Source: Eubacteriales bacterium
Lineage (GTDB): Bacteria > Bacillota > Clostridia > Peptostreptococcales > Anaerovoracaceae
Direction: 5' to 3'
NCBI GenBank assembly: GCA_029009055.1
Contig: JAQXJR010000032.1
Location: 1 to 32,989 of the forward strand
Length of the DNA: 32,989 bases
Part shown: positions 25,478 to 32,989 of the stretch, in pieces
Position numbering within the stretch: the stretch's first letter is position 1
Layout: each line of letters opens with the position of its first letter
The notes under the pieces: model-generated
Database searches by the model: none
The model's input: only the letters and a program-made list of their open reading frames with translations
Told to the model about the DNA's origin: nothing
Program-made: the position numbers and the translations under genes

Positions 25478-26074
25478 ATGATTAGATTTCTTAAGGGAAG
25501 ATTTTACCCATCTATAGATGGGACTACGATAATAGAGACGGCCGCGGGGATAGGTTTTCTCGTTACCATAGCCGCCAATTCACCGCTTTATAAGCATTTC
25601 GAAGGCGAGGAAGTTAAGGTCTATACACACATGATCGTAAGGGAGGACGATATGAGCCTCTACGGATTCAGCAGCATGGACGAGCTAGACCTTTTCCGCC
25701 TGCTGATCACTGTTAACGGTGTCGGCGCTAAGGCAGGTATGGCGATCATGAGTATACTGCCGGCTGACGAGCTGAAACACGCCATAGCTAAGGGGGACGC
25801 TAAGACCATAGCTAAGGCCCAGGGTGTAGGTAAGAGGACATCCGAGAGAGTGATACTGGAGCTTAAGGATAAGGTGGATGACCCGCTGACTGACGAGGGC
25901 GACATTATGCCTGAGGAAGTGTCATTCGTCATGACGGACGAGAGGAGCCAGGCTATAGAAGCTCTCATGGCTCTGGGTTATGGAAGAGAAGAAGCCGAGG
26001 AAGCCGTTGGCAGAGTTCAGGGCGATGACCTCAGCGTAGAAGAATACATCACTTTAGCGCTTAAGAGGAAATAA
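25478..26074 (+). CDS. ruvA: Holliday junction branch-migration subunit RuvA
   Basis: RuvA binds the four-way junction and positions RuvB. The 198-aa protein has the N-terminal OB fold (MIRFLKGRF through [12 protein letters not shown]), the helix-hairpin-helix core [20 protein letters not shown] and [24 protein letters not shown], and the C-terminal RuvB-binding UBA-like domain ([19 protein letters not shown]). The ATG at 25478 has only a weak AAGAGA upstream and overlaps a TATAAT-like string, so translation may be modest. It lies 120 nt after ruvC and 14 nt before ruvB. Confidence 0.95.
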   Translation: MIRFLKGRFYPSIDGTTIIETAAGIGFLVTIAANSPLYKHFEGEEVKVYTHMIVREDDMSLYGFSSMDELDLFRLLITVNGVGAKAGMAIMSILPADELKHAIAKGDAKTIAKAQGVGKRTSERVILELKDKVDDPLTDEGDIMPEEVSFVMTDERSQAIEALMALGYGREEAEEAVGRVQGDDLSVEEYITLALKRK

Positions 26075-26088
26075 GCAGGGAGCAGTTG

Positions 26089-27177
26089 ATGAGTGAAGAT
26101 CAGAAAATAACCCAGGCGTCTAAGAAGCCGGGGGAGGAAGTCTCGGAAGTCGGGCTGAGGCCTAAGACTCTGGACGAATTCATAGGTCAGAGTGAGGTTA
26201 AGGAGAATCTTAAGATATTCATAGAAGCGGCGAGGATGAGGAATGAGCCTCTGGATCACGTTCTTTTCTATGGCCCACCGGGACTGGGTAAGACCACGCT
26301 GGCTGAGATAATCGCTAACGAGCTGGGCGTGGATATTAAGATAACGTCGGGACCTGCCATAGAGAGGGCTGGTGACCTGGCCGCTATACTGACTAACCTC
26401 AGCGATAACGATGTCTTCTTCATAGATGAGATCCACAGGCTGAACAGGACCGTCGAGGAAGTCCTTTACTCCGCTATGGAGGATTACGCCCTGGATATAG
26501 TGATAGGTAAGGGACCGTCAGCCCGCTCCATCAGGCTTGATATAGCTAAATTCACGCTCATAGGAGCTACGACGAGGGCGGGAGCCTTATCCGCTCCTCT
26601 TAGAGACAGGTTCGGTGTGCTCGATAAGTTCGAGATGTATAAGCCCTCGGAGTTGGCTCAGATCATTAAGAGATCCGCAGGACTTCTCGGCGTCGATATA
26701 GACGATGAGGCTCTGGATATTATGTCCAAGTGCTCCAGGGGAACGCCGAGAATAGCGAACAGGCTGTTAAAGAGGGTCAGGGACTTCGCCATGGTTAAGG
26801 GCGACACTGTGATAACTAAGGATGTCACTAAACTGGCCATGAAAGCATTAGGAATTGATGATTTAGGCCTGGAAAGGCTTGACAGGGAGATCCTGGACTG
26901 TATCATAGAGAGGTTCGACGGAGGTCCGGTCGGCATAGACACCATAGCCGCGTCCATCGGCGAGGACAGAACTACCATAGAAGACGCTCACGAGCCGTAC
27001 ATGATCCAGTCAGGCCTTCTGTTCAGGACGCCTAAGGGAAGAATGGTCACCAGGCTTGGATATGAGCATATGCATAAGCCATTCCCATTCCAGAATGACA
27101 GCGCTGAGAGGAAGCAGGCCGGAAGAGCTCAGGATGATGTCCTGGCCGAACAGATCTCTTTCGATGACGAAGACTAG
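26089..27177 (+). CDS. ruvB: Holliday junction helicase RuvB
   Basis: RuvB is the AAA+ motor of branch migration. The 362-aa protein begins with the usual [12 protein letters not shown], then Walker [10 protein letters not shown] (62-70), Walker B FIDEIHR, sensor 1 [17 protein letters not shown], and sensor 2 in [19 protein letters not shown] winged-helix domain follows with [20 protein letters not shown] chose ATG 26089, 6 nt after GGGAG; a TTG at 26086 adds one residue but is too close to it. It is 18 nt upstream of queA. Confidence 0.96.
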   Translation: MSEDQKITQASKKPGEEVSEVGLRPKTLDEFIGQSEVKENLKIFIEAARMRNEPLDHVLFYGPPGLGKTTLAEIIANELGVDIKITSGPAIERAGDLAAILTNLSDNDVFFIDEIHRLNRTVEEVLYSAMEDYALDIVIGKGPSARSIRLDIAKFTLIGATTRAGALSAPLRDRFGVLDKFEMYKPSELAQIIKRSAGLLGVDIDDEALDIMSKCSRGTPRIANRLLKRVRDFAMVKGDTVITKDVTKLAMKALGIDDLGLERLDREILDCIIERFDGGPVGIDTIAASIGEDRTTIEDAHEPYMIQSGLLFRTPKGRMVTRLGYEHMHKPFPFQNDSAERKQAGRAQDDVLAEQISFDDED

Positions 27178-27195
27178 TATTTTCGGGAGAATTAT

Positions 27196-28251
27196 ATGAA
27201 ATTAGAAGATTTTGATTATGAGCTTCCTAAGGAGCTTATAGCCCAGGAGCCTTGCGAGCAGAGAGACGCCTGCAGGCTCATGGTATTGAACAGGGAAGCC
27301 GGAACTATAGAACATAAACATTTCCACGATATCATAGACTATCTGAAGCCGGGCGACTGCCTGGTAATGAACGACTCTAAGGTCATTCCTGCCAGACTGT
27401 TCGGCGTTAAGGATGTTACGGGAGCTAAGATAGAATTTCTGTTAAGTAAGAAGATAGAAGGCGATAAATGGGAGACACTCGTAAGGCCTGGTAAACGGCT
27501 GAAGCCGGGAGACAGCGTGAGTTTCGGAGAAGGCCGTCTTAAGGCTGAGATCCTGGACTACGGCTCAGAAGGAACGAGGATAGTTGAGTTCCATTCCGAG
27601 GATCCGAATTCCACTGTAAACGATGAGCTTTACGAGATAGGTAAGATGCCTCTCCCGCCTTACATAGAGCGCGCCGCTGAGGACGAGGACAGGGACATGT
27701 ACCAGACAGTCTACTGTAAGAACGAAGGTTCTGTAGCGGCTCCTACGGCAGGCCTCCACTTCACAGAGGAACTGCTGGAGGAAGCTAAGGCTAAGGGCGT
27801 CAAGCTGGCATATGTCACGCTCCATGTCGGTATCGGAACGTTCAGACCTGTGAAGACGGAGAACATAGAAGACCACCAGATGCATTTCGAGGAATATTCT
27901 GTCAGCCAAGAGACAGCAGATATCATAAATGATACCATTAAGGCGGGCGGCCGCGTCATCTCTGTTGGAACTACATCCACCCGTACCATGGAAAGCGCCG
28001 CTTATTTCGATGAAGAAGCGGGAAGATACATGATTAAGGCCGGCTCTGACGACACGGGCATCTTCATTTATCCGGGCTATAAATATAAGCTGGTAGACGC
28101 TCTCATAACGAATTTCCATCTTCCTAAGTCCACACTGATCATGCTCGTTTCAGCCCTCTACGACCGGGAGAAGATACTGGAAGCGTATAACGAAGCTGTG
28201 AAGGAGAAATACAGATTCTTCTCATACGGCGACGCTATGTTTATATATTAA
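27196..28251 (+). CDS. queA: S-adenosylmethionine:tRNA ribosyltransferase-isomerase QueA
   Basis: QueA moves the ribosyl part of SAM onto preQ1 at position 34 of tRNA to give epoxyqueuosine. The 351-aa sequence has the full family layout: [35 protein letters not shown]-type motif, [56 protein letters not shown] and [21 protein letters not shown] lies 6 nt before the ATG. It follows ruvB and precedes tgt, which makes its substrate. No preQ1 synthesis or transport genes are in the window. Confidence 0.96.
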   Translation: MKLEDFDYELPKELIAQEPCEQRDACRLMVLNREAGTIEHKHFHDIIDYLKPGDCLVMNDSKVIPARLFGVKDVTGAKIEFLLSKKIEGDKWETLVRPGKRLKPGDSVSFGEGRLKAEILDYGSEGTRIVEFHSEDPNSTVNDELYEIGKMPLPPYIERAAEDEDRDMYQTVYCKNEGSVAAPTAGLHFTEELLEEAKAKGVKLAYVTLHVGIGTFRPVKTENIEDHQMHFEEYSVSQETADIINDTIKAGGRVISVGTTSTRTMESAAYFDEEAGRYMIKAGSDDTGIFIYPGYKYKLVDALITNFHLPKSTLIMLVSALYDREKILEAYNEAVKEKYRFFSYGDAMFIY

Positions 28252-28264
28252 GCTCAGCTTTATA

Positions 28265-28353
28265 CAGCAAAGCCTTTCCGGAATGCTCTCGCGATTTTAA
28301 GATATATATTTATCTTAAAATCAGGATGAGACCGGGCAGGGATGGCTTTGCTG
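28265..28353 (+). repeat. Intergenic inverted-repeat element, copy 2, upstream of tgt
   Basis: CAGCAAAGCC (28265-28274) and GGCTTTGCTG (28344-28353) form a perfect 10-bp outer stem. Within it GATTTTAAGATA (28293-28304) and TATCTTAAAATC (28311-28322) form a perfect 12-bp hairpin with a 6-nt loop. The 3' end resembles 25413-25428. It lies in the 133-nt gap between queA and tgt and may be a structured RNA leader or a small repeat family. Confidence 0.5.
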
Positions 28354-28360
28354 GCTATAA

Positions 28361-30704
<2,344 letters not shown>

Positions 30705-30787
30705 AGCGAGAGCAGAGGTACGTCTCATGCGAGGCTGACCTGAGAGAGCGAGCGGAACGCGAAGGTCGATCAGCAGACAGCTACCGC

Positions 30788-30848
30788 TGAAGCCGTAACC
30801 CTGCTGTCGCGAGCGAAGTGAAGCGAAAGCAGAGGTACGTCTCATGCG
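30788..30848 (+). repeat. 61-bp direct repeat, right copy
   Basis: This is the second copy of the rlmD 3' end, out of any gene. The 56-bp spacer before it holds a GACCT/AGGTC inverted repeat (30737-30741 with 30763-30767) and a GCGAGCGGAACGCGAAGG stretch resembling the GCGAGCGAAGTGAAGCGA of the repeat. This suggests an attachment-site scar or a small repeat array. Confidence 0.85.
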
Positions 30849-30948
30849 CTTGCGATAGGAATAGTATTTCTAGTATATGGCATCTATCAGGATATTAATG
30901 GACGGAAGAAATAATATAAGAAATATATGACATTTGATTTGATTTTAT

Positions 30949-30977
30949 GGCACTCGGATACCCTCCGGATGCCTTTT
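30949..30977 (+). terminator. Rho-independent terminator after the rlmD region
   Basis: GGCACTCGG pairs with CCGGATGCC (one mismatch, one wobble) around ATACCCT, followed by TTTTATT. It separates the queA-tgt-rlmD unit from the flavodoxin operon. Confidence 0.65.
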
Positions 30978-31020
30978 ATTATGTCTAAAAACTCTATTCC
31001 AATTTTCAATATTAGATTGC

Positions 31021-31049
31021 TTGACATGAGTCTGAAGTTATATTAATAT
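31021..31049 (+). promoter_or_regulatory. Promoter of the flavodoxin operon
   Basis: A perfect -35 TTGACA (31021-31026), a 17-nt spacer and the -10 TAATAT (31044-31049; 4 of 6). The -10 lies in a palindrome, GTTATATTAATATAAC (31037-31052). Start of transcription is expected near 31056. Confidence 0.65.
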
Positions 31050-31055
31050 AACCAT

Positions 31056-31073
31056 AGTTAGAATATACTAACT
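31056..31073. promoter_or_regulatory. Candidate operator of the flavodoxin operon
   Basis: AGTTAGAATATACTAACT is an inverted repeat with perfect 6-bp arms (AGTTAG/CTAACT) around a 6-nt AT centre, placed at the expected transcription start. The AGTTAG/CTAACT halves recall DtxR/IdeR-like iron-repressor boxes, though the spacing differs. The regulator is not identified. Confidence 0.5.
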
Positions 31074-31123
31074 TATAAAATAAAGATACAAAACCATATT
31101 TAATTATTAGGAGGATAATCATA

Positions 31124-31549
31124 ATGAGTAAGGTAGCGATCGTATATTGGAGCGGCACAGGTAATACGGAAGCTATGGCGGAAGCCGCGGCGGATGGCGC
31201 CAGAGCAGCTGGAGCTGATGTGGACGTAATTACAGCCGGAGATTTCAGCGCGGCTAAGGCGGGCGATTATACCGGTATAGCATTCGGCTGCCCGGCTATG
31301 GGAGCGGAAGTCCTCGAGGAGACAGAATTCCAGCCGATGTGGGATGAAGTGAAAGGTCAACTAGGCGGTAAGAAAGTCGCTCTGTTCGGCTCATGGGGCT
31401 GGGGTAATGGAGCCTGGATGCAGGAATGGGAGGAAGACGCGGAGAGCGTCGGCATCAACCTCGCCTGTGAAAGTGTTATCTGCTGCGATGCCCCAGACGA
31501 TGAAGTTAAGGGCGAGATGAAAGAACTTGGAGCCGCGGTAGCGCAGTAA
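31124..31549 (+). CDS. Flavodoxin, short-chain
   Basis: This 141-aa FMN-binding electron carrier has the phosphate-binding loop WSGTGNT (residues 9-15), an IAFGCPAMGAE loop near the isoalloxazine ring, and FGSWGWGNGAWMQEWEE with aromatic residues of the second flavin loop. Length and motifs match short-chain clostridial flavodoxins, which replace ferredoxin when iron is scarce. AGGAGG lies 9 nt before the ATG. It has its own promoter with palindromes and is followed within 6 nt by a DUF3793 gene. It might alternatively be expressed constitutively; the iron link comes from family knowledge and the operator-like repeat. Confidence 0.95.
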   Translation: MSKVAIVYWSGTGNTEAMAEAAADGARAAGADVDVITAGDFSAAKAGDYTGIAFGCPAMGAEVLEETEFQPMWDEVKGQLGGKKVALFGSWGWGNGAWMQEWEEDAESVGINLACESVICCDAPDDEVKGEMKELGAAVAQ

Positions 31550-31555
31550 AATGCC

Positions 31556-32113
31556 ATGTCAGAAGATACGATCATAAGATTTTGCTCTCCGACATTAGTC
31601 GGCATTAAGACCGGCAATCTATTCTCCTGTTTTTTTAAGTCTGAGGATGAACTGTTGGATGAGATTCGGAGATATAACCGCAGGCTGCACGCTAAGGGCG
31701 TAGTCCTTCTGCCACTGAATTTCGATGCCCGCACTGGGCGCGGCTTGATATACGTGTTTCGGCCATGCCGTTTGAAGAATGATCTAGCAAAGCGGGACGC
31801 GCTGGACCTTCTGGAGGAGTGCGGATATTCCTGCGGTTCGCCGGCTGAATGCCTACGAGATCTTATGCGTCGTATCCGTAACGGAAATGAATTCCCTCAT
31901 GAGATCGGGCTCTTCCTCAGTTATCCTGTCTCAGATGTGAGGGGATTCATCCGCTGTCACGCTTCCGGCGAGAAATGCTGCGGTGCATGGAAGGTCTATG
32001 GTGATGAACGCGCCGCGAAGGAGGCGTTTCGCAGATATCGTAAATGCGAAGAATGTATGGCTAGGGAGCTGGCTAACGGAACAGCGCTTGAAAAACTGAC
32101 AGTAAGCAGCTAA
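31556..32113 (+). CDS. DUF3793 family protein
   Basis: The 185-aa protein matches DUF3793: an N-terminal CSPTLVGIKTGNLFSC, LDEIRRYNRRLHAKGVVLLPL, then HEIGLFLSYPVSDVRGFI, GEKCCGAWKVYGDE and a final FRRYRKCEECMAREL. It is rich in Cys (about 10), including CC and CEEC pairs, which could bind metal. The family is common in clostridia next to flavodoxin and ferrous-iron transport (feo) genes, and its function is not established. It follows flavodoxin by 6 nt with no clear ribosome binding site of its own, so it is probably coupled. The ATG at 31551 is in another frame. Confidence 0.88.
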   Translation: MSEDTIIRFCSPTLVGIKTGNLFSCFFKSEDELLDEIRRYNRRLHAKGVVLLPLNFDARTGRGLIYVFRPCRLKNDLAKRDALDLLEECGYSCGSPAECLRDLMRRIRNGNEFPHEIGLFLSYPVSDVRGFIRCHASGEKCCGAWKVYGDERAAKEAFRRYRKCEECMARELANGTALEKLTVSS

Positions 32114-32137
32114 GACGTTTTGACATAGGAGGGTTTG

Positions 32138-32158
32138 AAATTTAGTTAAACTAAATTT
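32138..32158. promoter_or_regulatory. Palindrome with promoter-like surroundings, no intact gene behind it
   Basis: Arms AAATTTAGT and ACTAAATTT flank TAA, a perfect palindrome with a TTAGTTAAACTAA core. TTGAAA (32135-32140) and TAATAC (32158-32163), 17 nt apart, could be -35 and -10 around it. As a terminator for DUF3793 it would be AT-rich and lack a T-run. It could be an operator whose gene was displaced by the IS remnant. Confidence 0.4.
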
Positions 32159-32253
32159 AATACTTAAAATTTGCGTATTTAAAATTTTCTGCTTTTTCGA
32201 TATTGCGATGGGAGAGAGTGTGAAGTAATCTCTGTAAACACGCATTGAGCAGT

Positions 32254-32294
32254 AAGCCTTCCATGGTACAATTTAAAGACCATGGAGGGCTTTT
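32254..32294 (+). promoter_or_regulatory. Hairpin hiding the transposase ribosome binding site
   Basis: AAGCCTTCCATGGT (32254-32267) pairs with ACCATGGAGGGCTT (32279-32292), 14 bp with one G-U pair, followed by a short T-run. The Shine-Dalgarno GGAGGG (32284-32289) lies in the 3' arm. Read-through mRNA from outside would fold and block translation, a known way insertion sequences limit transposase. Confidence 0.75.
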
Positions 32295-32297
32295 ATC

Positions 32298-32853
32298 ATG
32301 TCTAAAGAAAAAGATGTCTACCACGTAAAACCACTGAATGAAAACAAGAAAAATATCATTCAGGCGCTGATCGATGAATACGATATCGAGACAGCTGATG
32401 ATATCCAGGAAGCTCTAAAGGATCTCTTAGGAGGTACCATCAAATCAATGATGGAGGCAGAAATGGACGAACATCTTGGTTATCAGAAAAATGAACGTAG
32501 TGATAATCCTAATTATCGCAACGGAACCAAGAGAAAAACAGTTCGCAGTAATTATGGAGAATTCCAGATTGATGTTCCACAAGACAGGGACAGCAGCTTT
32601 GAGCCAAATGTCGTAAAAAGCGTCAGAAAGATATTTCGGAAATCGACCAAAAAAAATCATATCTATGTATGCTCGTGGAATGACTACCCGCCAGATATCA
32701 GACCAGATTGAAGAGATCTATGGATTCGAGTGCAGCGAAGGCTTCATTTCCGATGTGACCGATAAATTGCTCCATGATATAGAAGATTGGCAAGACCGGC
32801 CGCTTGACCGTGTCTATCCGATACTTTTCATCGATGCGGTCCATTTTTCGTAA
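32298..32853 (+). pseudogene. IS256-family transposase, frameshifted and truncated
   Basis: The first frame (32298 onward) gives LLGGTIKSMMEAEMDEHLGY, NPNYRNGTKRKTV and IDVPQDRDSSFEP, hallmarks of the IS256 (Mutator) transposase N-terminus. The family sequence continues in two other frames. A run of five A at 32615-32619 where six would keep frame shifts it once. A run of eight A at 32649-32656 shifts it again, after which MYARGMTTRQISDQIEEIYG and FIDAVHFS follow from 32665. The frame then stops at 32853, just after the first catalytic Asp region, while the family is about 400 aa. So it cannot make an active enzyme. Both shifts are in A-runs, so a sequencing error is possible, but the 3' truncation stands. 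Confidence 0.85.
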
Positions 32854-32905
32854 ACGGTAAATAACCCGTGGATTTCAATACGCTGATCCGGCAGATAAAA
32901 TAGTT

Positions 32906-32940
32906 CGAGAGAGTGAAAAAGCTCCCTCGGACTTTTTCTT
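32906..32940 (+). terminator. Terminator-like hairpin after the IS remnant
   Basis: CGAGAGAG (32906-32913) pairs with CTCCCTCG (32922-32929) with one mismatch around a TGAAAAAG loop, followed by GACTTTTTCTTT. It lies between the transposase remnant and the last reading frame. The 104-nt gap holds nothing else I can name. Confidence 0.55.
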
Positions 32941-32957
32941 TATGTGGAGGATAACGT

Positions 32958-32989
32958 ATGAATGAGAGGATGAAAGAAAAATACAGTGA
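32958..32989 (+). CDS. Start of an unidentified gene (cut by window end)
   Basis: An ATG at 32958 with GGAGG (32946-32950) 7 nt upstream opens a frame beginning MNERMKEKYS that is still open at the window edge. Only ten codons are visible, so no family can be assigned. The good ribosome binding site and the hairpin with T-run before it support a real gene start. Confidence 0.45.
   Translation, partial: MNERMKEKYS

Larger units (their letters stand above)
32211..32853 (+). mobile_element. Remnant of an IS256-family insertion sequence
   Basis: The remnant runs from a probable left end near GGAGAGAGTGTGAAG (32211) through an untranslated hairpin to the broken transposase at 32298-32853. I cannot find the matching right inverted repeat in the remaining 136 bases, so the right end is missing or outside the window. 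The left boundary is a guess from IS256-like end sequence. The remnant holds six CAAG/CTTG tetranucleotides, unlike the core genes, which supports foreign origin. Confidence 0.55.

Noticed and set aside
30928-31050. Short frame MTFDLILWHSD before the flavodoxin operon
   Set aside because: It runs through the terminator at 30949-30977 and the flavodoxin -35 box and has no ribosome binding site.
32649-32656. Programmed frameshifting in the IS256-like transposase at the A-run
   Set aside because: IS256-family transposases are normally made from one frame, a second shift is needed at 32615-32619, and the gene is truncated anyway, so decay (or sequencing error) is simpler.

Overview
The window reads as chromosomal DNA of a Firmicute of the class Clostridia, probably a host-associated anaerobe. 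The grounds are the nusA operon with ylxR and ylxQ inserted before infB, strong AGGAGG-type ribosome binding sites, a Bacillus-type LexA box, and DUF4358 and DUF3793 proteins typical of clostridia. Most of the window is compact core genome. Only the last 2 kb, after about position 30700, looks accessory.

Layout. (1) 1-1483, minus strand: a DUF4358-like membrane protein (cut by the window edge) overlapping an SGNH hydrolase, probably a cell-envelope pair. (2) 1678-16331, plus strand: a long translation and RNA-metabolism cluster led by a near-consensus promoter and a 12-bp leader hairpin, in the order rimP-nusA-ylxR-ylxQ-infB-rbfA-nrnA-truB-ribF, then rpsO with its own promoter, structured leader and terminator, then pnp-ileS. 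ylxQ seems to start with AUU. The isoleucyl-tRNA synthetase is the eukaryote-like type 2 and carries a swapped GIHH signature motif. (3) 16448-22864: rlmN, the sbcD-sbcC nuclease pair, a 53-aa membrane protein and holA, ended by a bidirectional terminator. (4) 22980-27177: recN (minus) and ruvC-ruvA-ruvB (plus), divergent around an intergenic region with a good SOS box. (5) 27196-30704: queA, tgt and an RlmD/RumA-family rRNA methyltransferase.

Accessory end. The 3' end of the rlmD-type gene is repeated 117 bp downstream as a 61-bp direct repeat (60/61 identical), which looks like an attachment-site or integration scar. It is followed by a flavodoxin-DUF3793 operon behind nested palindromes (a candidate metal-dependent operator), then a lone palindrome and a broken IS256-family transposase whose ribosome binding site is held in a hairpin.

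Together the core genes cover ribosome maturation and initiation (RimP, RbfA, IF-2, S15), transcription elongation (NusA), RNA turnover (PNPase, NrnA), tRNA and rRNA modification (TruB, RlmN, QueA, Tgt, RlmD), flavin cofactor synthesis (RibF) and DNA repair (SbcCD, RecN, RuvABC). No tRNA, rRNA or CRISPR array was seen. A scale-wide pattern is also visible: the tetranucleotide CAAG/CTTG is nearly absent from the core genes but common in the IS remnant.
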